Source: Microbulbifer variabilis (GTDB lineage: Bacteria > Pseudomonadota > Gammaproteobacteria > Pseudomonadales > Cellvibrionaceae). Taken from it: 64,000 bases of DNA. Positions 9,140 through 18,215 of this stretch are shown here, piece after piece. A program made the translations under genes and the position numbers. Positions within the stretch are counted from its first letter, which is position 1. Each line of letters begins with the position of its first letter. The notes under the pieces are model-generated. The model did no database searches. It had not been told where the DNA came from and saw only the letters and a list, made by a program, of their open reading frames with translations. Location: assembly GCF_023716485.1 (NCBI RefSeq), contig NZ_CP092418.1, forward strand, positions 1,781,001 to 1,845,000, read 5' to 3'.

Positions 9140-9236
9140 TTAACTAGTTAAGCTTTTATTCTGTGGAGTTTCAATAAGTGAGTGATTAACTTGTACTTAC
9201 GCCGGGTAGTTAGTTGCTGAGCCAATAAATGATAGT

Positions 9237-9680
9237 TTAATATAGCCAGCCTGTTCTGAAGGAAATTCCTACGTATACGAATAGAACGGAGAGAAGTGTT
9301 ACTGGAATTATATGATAAGCGAGTGCTTTTAGGTTTCTGGTGGAAAGATGCGGAATAATCCTGAGTCTTGCGTCAATAGCAAGAAGGAATGTACAGCCCA
9401 ATATGATTAGCTTATATGAAATAAGTCTCGAAACCGGATTCGAGAAGTTAAACCACTGGGATATATCGGGCAAGAGATTGAAAGCTAGATAGATGCCAGA
9501 AATAATCTGTACAAGAAGGGCAGGGATACCAATTTTTTCATAGCTGCTTTCGAACCTTGAGATAAATTCTATATCCTGACTTCTTAGGGTGGAAGGGAGG
9601 ATTGTACATGCCAGCACCAGATGCCCCCCAGTCCAAATAGTTGCACCTAGCAAATGCAAAAAAAGTACTACCTCGTACAT
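9237..9680 (-). CDS. CopD-like integral membrane protein
   Basis: 147 residues with four predicted membrane helices (about 4-26, 50-71, 87-104, 121-142). The N-terminal FLHLLGATIWTGGHLVLA, with conserved His and Trp-Thr-Gly-Gly, is the hallmark of CopD and related DUF2269-type membrane proteins, where the His residues may bind haem or copper. No CopC or copper-responsive gene is nearby, so the copper role is uncertain. Stand-alone gene. Confidence 0.75.
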   Translation of the reverse strand: MYEVVLFLHLLGATIWTGGHLVLACTILPSTLRSQDIEFISRFESSYEKIGIPALLVQIISGIYLAFNLLPDISQWFNFSNPVSRLISYKLIILGCTFLLAIDARLRIIPHLSTRNLKALAYHIIPVTLLSVLFVYVGISFRTGWLY

Positions 9681-10189
9681 CTTTATTCCTTTTTAGTCCT
9701 TTTAAGCACTATATCTATAAATGCAATGGGTGCCCACTAATTTCTTGGGTGGGTATAATGAATATTTTTTAGGTATCGTTAGTGGGATTGTTTTATGTAG
9801 AAAACGAGGTGGAAATTGATGTTAATCAAGAAAGTAAGTTGGATTATGTGGTAAGAGTCTGGTGACTAATGGTGCTGAGATATCATGTCCTTTGTATATT
9901 AGCATTTAACTAATTTGCCCTACATTACTCCATTATATAACTACCTTTATCTATGAAACCTAGTCGCAGTTGACGGCACCTTCGGTGACTGGGGGCAGTG
10001 TGAAGCTGGCGAACTGAACTAATTACTGATTAACTGGGCATGTTAAGAGATTTCTACATGCCCGAGTTAACTGGTGCTTCTACTGTAAGGCTGTCGATCT
10101 TTGATCAATCTTAAGACCGACGCCTTTACTAACTGCAACAATACTCTTCTTTATACTTGATTCCTGAGAGTCTGAATAAAAAGTAATAC
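9681..10189. other. Intergenic stretch with an inverted repeat
   Basis: No gene seen. An imperfect 12-13 bp inverted repeat at 10031-10070 (TAACTGGGCATG against CATGCCCGAGTTA) could form a hairpin 120 bp beyond the PLC stop codon. It has no clear T-tract, so terminator function is uncertain. Confidence 0.45.
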
Positions 10190-11677
10190 TTAAAAGCTTG
10201 TTTGTTTCCATTCATTCACAGCATTCAGGGAAAATTTCTGACCAGTGTCACTACTGTTGCACCTATAAATTTGAAGTTGTTCTCCATTGTCGGCACTTGC
10301 CCCTGGTGTATCAATACAGTATTGCCAATCTTTGTCGCGATTTTGAATAATACCGCTTTCCTGTACCTGCCATTTTTCTGAATTGCCACCATCGCAATCC
10401 CACAGGTGCATTTTATCACCATTGTCTGCAGAGCCCGTGTTGTAGTCGACACAGTATTTATTGTTGCCTTTAGGTCTTAACTGTCCCTCAGCGGTGTAGA
10501 CAAACTGCTGTTCGTTGCTCGAGTTGCAGTTGGCCAAGGTCAGGTTGGAGCCATTGCCATAGCCTTGAGAAACATTCATACAGAAATTTGGGTTTTGGCT
10601 GGACTGAATACGAAAATAACCAGGTAGGCTTCTTCGCACACCGACAAAGGGTATGGCTTGGCTGGTATGGCTCGGCGTGTCATTGACGGTATTTGGATCC
10701 ATGCCAATAGCGGTAGCGCCGTGTGCAGCCGCGATATAGGAATAGCCAAAATCTGTATTGCTGAAATCGCCAGAGCTGCTCCACAAATGCATCAATTGTT
10801 TACTGTTCGCCGCTTCATTGGCTGTTATTTGGTAGTGATCGCCGGCTTTTACATTACCGCAAAATACCTTCTGGGAGCTGCTGGAATCCATGGAATCTAT
10901 ATTGCCAGAAAACTCTTCAGGATCGGCAGTATCTACATCAGGGCAGAGGAAGGCATGTAATGGGTAGTTATCCAGTGCCGATTCCATACGATTATTGACA
11001 TTGCCACTCTGGCCACCGGTAAACATGACCAGGACTTTCTTATTCTGCGATTGCAGCTCGCCCAAAGTAGGCCAACCTATATTCTTTAGGGTGTTTCGAT
11101 AATCGGAGGAGGGGGAGCTTGCCTGTAGATGTGCTAGTAAGTCCTGGTAGCTGAATTGCAAATCGCCTAACTGTTGCTTGATATATTGATCCAACACATA
11201 GATCTCATCGGCATACCAGGCAGCGAACCAATTACTGTCTGGCTTCATATCAATATATAGCATTAGCGGTGCATTGAGTTCGTTGTTGTCAAGCCATGCC
11301 TTGATGTCGTCAAGGCAATGAACCAGTCGATCATTGTCGCCATTACTACGACACATATGATTGCCGATATCACTCTGGCCGTGGGCTACATAGGGCCCAT
11401 GATTACTACCCTGCCAGGGGCCGTGGTCAACAACATCCAGTTCCAACGAGCGAAAGCCCTTATCCAGCCAATCCGTAAGAGATTCTTCAGTTGCAAGGCG
11501 TTCATAACTGTTGTGAGGCTGGAGGTAGTAGAGTTGGTCGATACGGTGATCATCTTGAGGGAGTTCCGCTATTAATTTTGGTGTAGAAGCGATGCTTGCT
11601 TGTGGGTTTGCACAAAAAAAGAGGAGTAGGGAAAATAAAAATGAAAAACTGACTTTATTTGGCATAAGGATATCCAT
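10190..11677 (-). CDS. Secreted PI-PLC-like phosphodiesterase with C-terminal ricin-type lectin
   Basis: 495 residues. A signal peptide spans about 1-30. The catalytic part (about 35-340) is a Ca2+-dependent phosphatidylinositol-specific phospholipase C-like TIM barrel: HNSYE (H55), SLELDV (E79, D81), AHG (H99) and YIDMKPD (D143) match the two catalytic His and acidic metal ligands. Residues ~355-490 are a ricin B lectin domain with three QxW-like repeats (EQQFVY, EKWQV, GQKFSL) and paired Cys. A secreted enzyme that cleaves lipid or glycerophosphodiester headgroups while bound to glycans is the likely role; the precise substrate is unknown. Confidence 0.85.
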   Translation of the reverse strand: MDILMPNKVSFSFLFSLLLFFCANPQASIASTPKLIAELPQDDHRIDQLYYLQPHNSYERLATEESLTDWLDKGFRSLELDVVDHGPWQGSNHGPYVAHGQSDIGNHMCRSNGDNDRLVHCLDDIKAWLDNNELNAPLMLYIDMKPDSNWFAAWYADEIYVLDQYIKQQLGDLQFSYQDLLAHLQASSPSSDYRNTLKNIGWPTLGELQSQNKKVLVMFTGGQSGNVNNRMESALDNYPLHAFLCPDVDTADPEEFSGNIDSMDSSSSQKVFCGNVKAGDHYQITANEAANSKQLMHLWSSSGDFSNTDFGYSYIAAAHGATAIGMDPNTVNDTPSHTSQAIPFVGVRRSLPGYFRIQSSQNPNFCMNVSQGYGNGSNLTLANCNSSNEQQFVYTAEGQLRPKGNNKYCVDYNTGSADNGDKMHLWDCDGGNSEKWQVQESGIIQNRDKDWQYCIDTPGASADNGEQLQIYRCNSSDTGQKFSLNAVNEWKQTSF

Positions 11678-12003
11678 TTCGACTGTTATTATAAGGCTGC
11701 CTTAATTGATAGGGCGGCAATATTAGTATGGGTATGTGAAAATGATATGACATCTAATAAGATGTTATATTTTCACGGCATTGACCATGCTTTTCGATTT
11801 TTATTTAAAAGCATTATTCTAGAGAACAGACTGTGCGTTTGGATTTTTCGGCGACTAGTGGGTTAAATTTAGCAAGCCTGCTCTCTCGAGGCGTTAATAA
11901 ATAAAGAGCGCCTGCACTGATTAAAATGGTTTGTAGATCTTTTATAAAGGTGTACACGGAGGAGAGCGTTACCAGGCTTGAAGCGGTAAGGCTGTGTCTT
12001 GAC
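11678..12003. other. Intergenic stretch, no gene seen
   Basis: 326 bp between two minus-strand genes. It must hold the PLC promoter near its left end. No ORF, repeat or clear terminator is recognisable. Confidence 0.5.
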
Positions 12004-12288
12004 TTAAGGCTTCTTTTTTAATCTTTTCTCTACCTGCTTTTTCTCCCACTCAGGCCCAAACAATGTAAAAGGTTTAAAAGTTCGCACAGCGTGGGAGGCG
12101 ATTCCGATGCCCCAACCAAGGGCTGCCCAGAGAGACCAAAGGTACTCTGGGGTGAGGATTAAATTAGCTATTAAAAGTCCAGCAATCACTATCAAATAAG
12201 TAATTAGGTGTTGGTAAAAGCCTTTGAGCTTTCTTACATGCTCGATGGCTTCCTTCTCTCTTGCAGAAGTTGCTTGCTCAGGCTGCAT
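12004..12288 (-). CDS. Small 2TM-domain membrane protein
   Basis: 94 residues. The pattern fits the 2TM domain family: a charged N-terminal helix (AREKEAIEHVRKLKGFYQH), a first membrane helix about 30-50 (LITYLIVIAGLLIANLIL), a Leu-Trp loop, a second helix (WAALGWGIGIASHAVRTF) and a Lys-rich tail ending in EKRLKKK. The family is common in bacteria, sometimes fused to LytTR or histidine kinases; alone its function is not known. Confidence 0.85.
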   Translation of the reverse strand: MQPEQATSAREKEAIEHVRKLKGFYQHLITYLIVIAGLLIANLILTPEYLWSLWAALGWGIGIASHAVRTFKPFTLFGPEWEKKQVEKRLKKKP

Positions 12289-12433
12289 TTTTTGATCTCA
12301 GTGATAGATACTGCGGTGGTTATATTTTATTGCCTATGTGCAGAATCTTAACCACTGCGCGCTATGGTGGGCAAGTGTAAAAGCTGGGATAACAGTTGAG
12401 TTTTGTTAAGAGTTTTATGACTGGATATTCATG

Positions 12434-12468
12434 TAAGCCAGAGCCCGGATAAGCCGGGATCTGGCTTA
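12434..12468 (-). terminator. Hairpin after maiA
   Basis: Outer stem TAAGCCAGA/TCTGGCTTA and an inner GCCCGG/CCGGG stem form a strong hairpin 11 bp past the maiA stop. T-tract is absent on the minus strand, so it may be a processed or Rho-assisted end. Confidence 0.5.
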
Positions 12469-12478
12469 CTTAAATAGA

Positions 12479-13108
12479 CTATACAGTGCTATCGGGCTGT
12501 TTTTCGGGGTGAGCATCAATAAAGGCCGCTAATTCGTTACAGGCCTGGGTGATCTTTTGTATTTTGGGGTACTGATTCATATCCATACCAAAACGTTCGG
12601 CGTTATACACCTGCGGCAGTAAGCAGCACTCAAAAAGCCCAGGGGTGTCACCAGCGGCAAAAGGCGCGGGTTCTAGCTGCTTCTCCAGGGCGGCAAATCC
12701 CAAGTGAATCCAGTGCTGAATCCACTGAATTTTCTGCTCTTCAGTCACTTTGAATTCAGAAACCAGATATTTGAGCACGCGGAGGTTTTGCAGGGGTTGG
12801 ATATCGCTGGCAATGCTTTGTGCCAGGGCTCGAATATGGGCGCGAGCCTCGGCATCTCTGGGCAAGAGCGCTGGCTCTGGGTGAGTTTCTTCCAACCACT
12901 CCAAAATAGCCATAGATTGAGTGAGGCTGATGTCCCCGTCATTGAGCGTTGGCAGAAGCCCCTGGGGGTTTAACTGGCGATACTGCTCGCTGTGTTGATC
13001 GCCTTTAACTAGATTGACTGGGAGATAGTTATAGCTCAGGCCTTTTAAATTAAGCCCAATACGCACTCGGTAGCTTGCGGAGGAGCGGAAGTATCCGTAA
13101 AGGTCCAT
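12479..13108 (-). CDS. maiA: Maleylacetoacetate isomerase
   Basis: 209 residues when started at the Met preceding DLYGYFRSSASYRVRIGL; an upstream ATG at 13132 would add eight poorly conserved residues. Zeta-class glutathione-S-transferase fold: the SSASYR motif near the start provides the active-site Ser pair, followed by NPQGLLPTL (glutathione-binding cis-Pro loop) and QSMAILEWLEE. It isomerises 4-maleylacetoacetate to 4-fumarylacetoacetate with glutathione, after homogentisate dioxygenase. It lies downstream of hmgA on the same strand, 75 bp apart, so the two are probably co-transcribed. The next enzyme, fumarylacetoacetase, is not in the window. Confidence 0.92.
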   Translation of the reverse strand: MDLYGYFRSSASYRVRIGLNLKGLSYNYLPVNLVKGDQHSEQYRQLNPQGLLPTLNDGDISLTQSMAILEWLEETHPEPALLPRDAEARAHIRALAQSIASDIQPLQNLRVLKYLVSEFKVTEEQKIQWIQHWIHLGFAALEKQLEPAPFAAGDTPGLFECCLLPQVYNAERFGMDMNQYPKIQKITQACNELAAFIDAHPEKQPDSTV

Positions 13109-13183
13109 TCTCTTTCCTTTATTGTCAGTCATTATGGTGGCGGCTGGGAAAGCTGCCGATTAATTTATTAATTATTTCCCCTG

Positions 13184-14317
13184 TTATTGTGGCGTTTTCC
13201 AGGAGTTCACGTAATCTTCAAACTCTATCGCCTCGGCATCCGGCAGTATATCCCATGGGGTGCGGCTATCGATCATTACCGCCACTTCATCGGTTGCCTT
13301 GCGAGCATGTTTTACGCCGGTGGCAAATGCCTTTGGGTGGGGCCCGTGGGTGAATCCCATGGGGTGCAATGTGAGCATGCCGGGGTGAATATTATCCCGG
13401 CTGAAAAAATTGCCGCGGTGGTAAAAGATAAGCTCATCGTAATCGTCATTACTGTGAAAAAACGGCACTTTTAGAGCGCCGGGATCACTCTCAATGGGGC
13501 GCGGCACAAAAGTGGCTACGACAAAGCCCGGGCCCACAAAGGTGGTATGGGCAGAGGGGGGCAGATGGTAGCGATGACTCATTACTGGGCGAATATCTCT
13601 CCAATTGATTCTTACTGCGAGGTTGTCACCGGTCCAACCAGTGGCATCTAGTGGGTTAAATGGGTAGGTGATCTTGGAGAGTTGTTGGCGTGCCTTCACG
13701 ACTACCTGCCACTGGGTGTCTCCCTGTTGGGCGAGAAAGGCTTCGTCGATGCTCGGCACATCCAGGATTGCCTCGTCAAAGATAGCATTGGGGCCGAGAA
13801 TCCCCTTCTCTGGGAGCTGGAAATGCCCACCGCTTGCCTCGATCAGCAGTAATTCCAGGGGCTCGTTTTCAGTGGGGGAGAGTCTCCACATGGTCCCGCG
13901 CGGTAGGAGTATATAGTCACCATCGCGGATACTCAGCCGGCCAAAATCACAGAACAGCTTCCCACTGCCGTTATGGACGAAGAGAAGTTGGTCGCCATCG
14001 GCATTGCGTATTAAGTGGTCCATGGGTTCCCGGCAAATCCACAGGCCCACCAGGCTATTTTCATTGCGCAGAAGGGGTTTCTGGTCCCAGGGGCTATCGC
14101 CTGAATGTTGCAGTTTGGTGCTGTCGAAGGCGTGTGGTCGCAGTGGGCCTGTGAATTGACTCCAGCCTGTGGGGGGATGGCTATGGTAGAAATGCGTACA
14201 GGGGCCAAAAAAGCCCTCCTTGCCCATTTCCCTCTCAAAGGTATTGGCCGGGAAATCTGCATGGGCCTGTCGGCTGGTCTTCCCTTCAACGCGGGGAAAG
14301 CGAATCCACTTGTTCAT
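13184..14317 (-). CDS. hmgA: Homogentisate 1,2-dioxygenase
   Basis: 377 residues from the Met of MNKWIRFPRVEGK, the start I prefer because family homology begins there; an ATG at 14359 would add 14 residues. Double cupin fold. Recognisable blocks: DQLLFVHNGSGKLFCDFGRL, GDYILLPRGTMWRL, the metal-site region SHRYHLPPSAHTTF, and HPMGFTHGPHPKAF near the C-terminus. It is the shorter bacterial type (~380 residues versus ~440 for the classic form). It opens the homogentisate ring to maleylacetoacetate in tyrosine and phenylalanine breakdown. It is divergent from the MarR gene and upstream of maiA. Confidence 0.88.
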   Translation of the reverse strand: MNKWIRFPRVEGKTSRQAHADFPANTFEREMGKEGFFGPCTHFYHSHPPTGWSQFTGPLRPHAFDSTKLQHSGDSPWDQKPLLRNENSLVGLWICREPMDHLIRNADGDQLLFVHNGSGKLFCDFGRLSIRDGDYILLPRGTMWRLSPTENEPLELLLIEASGGHFQLPEKGILGPNAIFDEAILDVPSIDEAFLAQQGDTQWQVVVKARQQLSKITYPFNPLDATGWTGDNLAVRINWRDIRPVMSHRYHLPPSAHTTFVGPGFVVATFVPRPIESDPGALKVPFFHSNDDYDELIFYHRGNFFSRDNIHPGMLTLHPMGFTHGPHPKAFATGVKHARKATDEVAVMIDSRTPWDILPDAEAIEFEDYVNSWKTPQ

Positions 14318-14473
14318 GGGCGGCCTCGCATCTTGCTCGCAGGGCGGCTGGCGGAACATTGATCAACTCGATGGACATGCCACGCATGTTTTTTGCGTTT
14401 AACCGGCAGACTGGTAACAAAAATGGCGCTGAAAACCCTATACTGTGCGACCAATTTTGTCCGGTGCTCCAGG

Positions 14474-14536
14474 ATGTTGCTGCGCAACATTCGCGCGTGC
14501 AGTGGTTACAATTGAAACCAATGTTAGTTAAATTGG
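14474..14536. promoter_or_regulatory. Candidate MarR operators in hmgA-marR divergent region
   Basis: Two inverted repeats lie between the divergent hmgA and MarR genes: a perfect 17-bp palindrome ATGTTGC-TGC-GCAACAT at 14474-14490, and CCAAT-N9-ATTGG at 14518-14536, which sits about 50 bp before the MarR start. Position and symmetry suit binding of a MarR dimer controlling both directions. No binding has been shown. Confidence 0.5.
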
Positions 14537-14584
14537 ACATCTGGTACAACCGGGGTTCGAAGATAGGCAGGTGTGAGAGCAGCC

Positions 14585-15085
14585 ATGACCAATGACCACA
14601 ATTCGCCGGATGCGGCGGTAAAGCAGGATGAGTTGCGCCTGGAGAAGTTCTTGCCATATCGCCTTTCGGTGCTCTCGAACCGCGTGAGTAACGCCATCTC
14701 TCAAGCGTATGGTGCGCGCTTCCATCTCACCATTCCCGCCTGGCGGGTGATGGCCATTCTCGGGCGCTTTCCCGATCTTTCCGCCGCTGAGCTGGTGGAG
14801 CAGACAGCCATGGATAAAGTGGCCATTAGCCGCGCTGTTTCCTCTTTACTGAAGAATGATTACATCACTCGCAGTGAAGACCCTGCGGATCGCCGTCGTC
14901 AGGTGTTGAACCTGTCTGAGCTGGGGAGTGAGGTGTATGCGCGCATAGTGCCGCTCGCGCAGCAGTATGAAAATGATTTGATCGCCTCGCTCTCCTCTGA
15001 GGAGCGGGAGCAACTGGATGGCATTATCGAAAAACTGATGGTTCGCGCTAAGGAGTGGTCCGAGCGCGGCTTGATAGACCAATAA
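14585..15085 (+). CDS. MarR-family transcriptional regulator
   Basis: 166 residues from the ATG at 14585; a GTG 12 nt upstream is less likely. Winged helix-turn-helix in the middle: RVMAILGRFPDLSAAELVEQTAMDKVAISRAVSSLLKNDYITRSEDPADRRRQVLNLSE contains the recognition helix (KVAISRAVSSL) and the wing (DPADRRRQVL) typical of MarR. The dimerisation helices flank it. It is divergent from hmgA-maiA and 26 bp upstream of the aminotransferase gene, so it probably controls tyrosine catabolism in response to an aromatic intermediate; that is inferred from position. Confidence 0.88.
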   Translation: MTNDHNSPDAAVKQDELRLEKFLPYRLSVLSNRVSNAISQAYGARFHLTIPAWRVMAILGRFPDLSAAELVEQTAMDKVAISRAVSSLLKNDYITRSEDPADRRRQVLNLSELGSEVYARIVPLAQQYENDLIASLSSEEREQLDGIIEKLMVRAKEWSERGLIDQ

Positions 15086-15110
15086 ATAGGATAAATAAAG
15101 GAGTTTTCAA

Positions 15111-16301
15111 ATGTTTGAGCATTTAAGCAGCCTACCGCCAGACCCAATTCTCGGCCTGCTGGCCAGCTACCGTGCGGATGAAAACCCCAGCAAAATTGAC
15201 CTTGGGGTAGGGGTCTACAAGGATGAGGCCGGCCACACTGCCGTTTTACAGGCGGTAAAAGAGGCAGAGACTCGCTTACTGCAAAGCGAGGAAACCAAAG
15301 CCTATATTGGCCCTGCGGGTACCCCAGGGTTCAATTCGGTGATGCAGGAGCTGATACTGGGCGCTGGCCATTCGGCCATGATTGGAGGCCGAGTGCGCTC
15401 AGCGCAAACCCCCGGTGGATGTGGAGCCCTGCGCGCTCTGGCAGAGCTGATCAATCGCGCCAAGGCTGGGGCCACGGTTTGGGTGAGCGATCCTACCTGG
15501 GCGAACCATGTTCCCCTTCTTGGTAACGCTGGCCTCAACATCAAGAGTTATCCTTATTACGACCGCGCTACCAGCAGCTTGCAATTCGACAAAATGGTGG
15601 AGACCCTAAAGAACGTGGGTGAGGGTGATGTGGTTCTGTTCCACGCCTGCTGCCACAACCCCTGCGGTGCGGATCTTTCTCGCGAGCAGTGGAAAGTACT
15701 GGCAGAAATGGCGCAAAAACAGGGCTTCACCCCATTTATCGATATGGCCTACCAGGGCTTTGGCGAAAGCTTGGAAGACGATGCCTATGGTCTGCGCCTG
15801 ATGGCTGAATCTGTGCCCGAGATGTTAGTGGCAGCCTCCTGTTCTAAAAACTTCGGCCTCTACCGTGAGCGTGTAGGCCTGGCGATGGTGATCTATGCCA
15901 ACGGTGAGAGCGCTGATAAAGGCCATAGCCAGATGCTGAGTGCCATTCGTGGGAACTATTCCATGCCACCTTCCCACGGTGCAGCGATTGTGGAATCTAT
16001 CCTTACAGATGCAGGCCTTAAAGCGAACTGGGAAGCGGAATTGACCGAGATGCGTGAACGTATCAACGGGCTACGCGCCGGTTTGGTAGAAGGCTTGGCC
16101 GCTGCCGGAGCTGCTGGTGATTTCGGCTTTATCCGCCAGCAGAAAGGCATGTTCTCCTTCCTGGGCATTAGTCCAGAGCAGGTGCAGCAGCTGCAGAAGG
16201 ACTATTCCATCTATATGGTGGACTCCAGCCGCATCAGTATTGCCGGTTTGAGCTCCAACAATATGGAATACTTCTGCAAGGCAGTTGCCAGCGTGCTGTA
16301 A
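15111..16301 (+). CDS. Aromatic-amino-acid aminotransferase (aspartate aminotransferase family I)
   Basis: 396 residues, full length for the AspC/TyrB family. PLP lysine is K246 in SCSKNFGLYRERVG; N183 in CHNPCG, D211 and Y214 in DMAYQGF and the C-terminal substrate Arg region (SSRISIAGL) are in place. It transaminates aromatic amino acids such as tyrosine to 4-hydroxyphenylpyruvate, or aspartate. The location next to hmgA and MarR argues for tyrosine as the physiological substrate. It lies 25 bp after the MarR gene, with an AAGGAG ribosome site, so the two may be co-transcribed. Confidence 0.9.
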   Translation: MFEHLSSLPPDPILGLLASYRADENPSKIDLGVGVYKDEAGHTAVLQAVKEAETRLLQSEETKAYIGPAGTPGFNSVMQELILGAGHSAMIGGRVRSAQTPGGCGALRALAELINRAKAGATVWVSDPTWANHVPLLGNAGLNIKSYPYYDRATSSLQFDKMVETLKNVGEGDVVLFHACCHNPCGADLSREQWKVLAEMAQKQGFTPFIDMAYQGFGESLEDDAYGLRLMAESVPEMLVAASCSKNFGLYRERVGLAMVIYANGESADKGHSQMLSAIRGNYSMPPSHGAAIVESILTDAGLKANWEAELTEMRERINGLRAGLVEGLAAAGAAGDFGFIRQQKGMFSFLGISPEQVQQLQKDYSIYMVDSSRISIAGLSSNNMEYFCKAVASVL

Positions 16302-16316
16302 ATTCGGCACATTTGG

Positions 16317-16337
16317 GGGTGAGCGTATTGCTCACCC
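16317..16337 (+). terminator. Hairpin after aminotransferase gene
   Basis: Perfect 8-bp stem GGGTGAGC/GCTCACCC with a 5-nt loop, followed by TTAAGTTTT. It lies 16 bp after the stop and 33 bp before the DAHP synthase start, so it should separate the two transcripts at least partly. Confidence 0.6.
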
Positions 16338-16369
16338 TTAAGTTTTACCCAAAGAAGTAAGAGTGAAAG

Positions 16370-17761
16370 ATGGAAGTTGAGCTAGGAGTCCCAGTGTCTG
16401 AATCCCCCACCCAAATCTGGACCCCGCAGAGCTGGCGAAACTTCACCGCACACCAACAGCCCAAATACACCTCAACCGATGATGTTGCCCAGGTTGCCAA
16501 ACAGTTAGCTGGCCACCCACCTTTGGTATTTGCTGCCGAAGCGCGTGAGCTGCGCCGTCAATTGGCCCAGGTAGCGGAGGGTAAGGCGTTTTTGTTACAG
16601 GGCGGCGACTGTGCCGAATCTTTTGCCGATTTCAACGCAAACCGCATTCGCGATACATTTAAAGTGCTGCTGCAAATGGCTGTAGTGCTGACGTTTGCAG
16701 GTAATTTACCCGTAGTAAAAGTGGCTCGGATGGCAGGCCAGTATGCCAAGCCCCGATCTGCCGATACAGAAACGATTAATGGCGTTGAGCTGCCAAGTTA
16801 CCGTGGAGATATTATCAACGGTATCGATTTTACTGCGGAAGCTCGCCAGCCAGATCCTCAGCGTATGGTCACCGCTTATAACCAGTCGGCGGCGACTCTC
16901 AACCTGCTGCGCGCCTTCGCCCAGGGCGGCCTGGCTGATTTACACCAGGTGCACGGTTGGAACCTGAGTTTTCTTAAGAATAATCCGCAGCGTGAAAAAT
17001 ACGCACTCTTAGCCGAACGCCTGCAAGAAGCGCTGGAATTTATGGCGGTGTGCGGTGTTACCTCAGAAAATACTCCCGCAATTCGAGAGACGGTGCTTTA
17101 CACCTCACACGAAGCACTATTACTGGAATACGAGCAGGCGCTCACTCGCACTGATAGCCTTACCGGTAAATGGTATGACTGTTCTGCGCATATGCTCTGG
17201 ATTGGTGAGCGAACTCGCCAGCTGGATGGGGCCCATGTGGAATTCCTCTCCGGGGTTTGCAATCCTGTCGGCGTAAAAGTCGGCCCCAATATGCAGACTG
17301 ATGAGCTGCTGCGCTTGATCGATAAGCTCAATCCTGAGAATGAAGCTGGCCGCCTTACCTTAATTACCCGTATGGGAGCAGATATCCTCGCCGATAAGCT
17401 GCCCGCACTGGTGCGTGCAGTGCAAGCAGAGGGGCGCTCTGTGGTCTGGAGTACCGACCCCATGCATGGCAACACGGTAAAAGCTGGCAATGGCTACAAA
17501 ACCCGCGATTTCGATAAAGTTTTACGAGAGATCCGCGACTTCTTCTCGGTACACTGGTCCGAAGGCAGTCACCCCGGCGGTATTCACCTAGAAATGACCG
17601 GTGAACATGTTACCGAGTGCACTGGTGGCGCCTGGAAAATTTCCGAAGCGGATCTTGCCAGTTGCTATCGCACCCAATGCGACCCAAGACTGAATGCCGA
17701 CCAAGTGCTGGAGCTGGCTTTCTGCGTATCTGAATGGCTGCGTGCAGGTCGGATTGCCTAG
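16370..17761 (+). CDS. Class II 3-deoxy-7-phosphoheptulonate (DAHP) synthase
   Basis: 463 residues, full length for the class II (plant-type) enzyme. It joins phosphoenolpyruvate and erythrose 4-phosphate in the first step of aromatic amino acid biosynthesis. Conserved blocks: the metal-binding Cys in [14 protein letters not shown] (C81), [47 protein letters not shown] and [21 protein letters not shown]. It sits beside tyrosine catabolism genes but is separated by a hairpin and followed by a strong terminator. Its 3' neighbour is the cassette array, with no integrase between them. Confidence 0.95.
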   Translation: MEVELGVPVSESPTQIWTPQSWRNFTAHQQPKYTSTDDVAQVAKQLAGHPPLVFAAEARELRRQLAQVAEGKAFLLQGGDCAESFADFNANRIRDTFKVLLQMAVVLTFAGNLPVVKVARMAGQYAKPRSADTETINGVELPSYRGDIINGIDFTAEARQPDPQRMVTAYNQSAATLNLLRAFAQGGLADLHQVHGWNLSFLKNNPQREKYALLAERLQEALEFMAVCGVTSENTPAIRETVLYTSHEALLLEYEQALTRTDSLTGKWYDCSAHMLWIGERTRQLDGAHVEFLSGVCNPVGVKVGPNMQTDELLRLIDKLNPENEAGRLTLITRMGADILADKLPALVRAVQAEGRSVVWSTDPMHGNTVKAGNGYKTRDFDKVLREIRDFFSVHWSEGSHPGGIHLEMTGEHVTECTGGAWKISEADLASCYRTQCDPRLNADQVLELAFCVSEWLRAGRIA

Positions 17762-17787
17762 CGGCTTAATTTAAATACTAATACATT

Positions 17788-17832
17788 AAAACCCCTTGCT
17801 CTGAGATCGACAGTTGGACAAGGGGTTTTTCT
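17788..17832 (+). terminator. Intrinsic terminator of the DAHP synthase gene
   Basis: 10-bp stem AAACCCCTTG/CAAGGGGTTT with a 21-nt loop, then TTCTTTA. It begins 27 bp after the stop codon. Confidence 0.8.
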
Positions 17833-17974
17833 TTACTTGAAATAAAGCTGAGAGTTCAAAGCCGGGAGCTAAGAAATGGCCCCCAGCTTGAGTGCCAGTT
17901 AGTAGTTCCAGCGTTCAATAATTTCAAATTTGAAACCTATATCCATTTCGCGACCCAAACAGACCAGAGATTTC

Positions 17975-18204
17975 GGTCGTCGTGACCGTTATTTCTGAGT
18001 ATTTGTAGATTGGTGATGAAAGTCTAATGAAATCAACGGGTTGGATGCGGCAAGAAATCTTTGATAGTGGTCATGATGACCATTTTTCCATTTGTGAAGA
18101 TGGTGCCACTTGATTGTATCTAGTTGATTTTTGAGGGGAAGTCAGAGCCATGGCGGGAATTTGCATCTGAAATAGTAATCAAGATAATAGTGGTCGTGAT
18201 GATC
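17975..18204. promoter_or_regulatory. Three related 13-bp palindromes upstream of the cassette array
   Basis: GGTCGTCGTGACC (17975-17987), GGTCATGATGACC (18069-18081) and the weaker GGTCGTGATGATC (18192-18204) share the form GGTC-N5-GACC. They lie in an otherwise gene-free 450-bp stretch between the DAHP synthase terminator and the first cassette boundary at 18216. They could be operator sites for a dimeric regulator driving the array, or part of a leader region. No regulator gene is adjacent. Confidence 0.45.
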
Positions 18205-18215
18205 ACTATATAAAT

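Noticed and set aside
17762..18215. Integron integrase or attI next to the array
   Set aside because: No tyrosine-recombinase motifs in any frame and no gene-sized ORF; the stretch holds only a terminator and palindromes.
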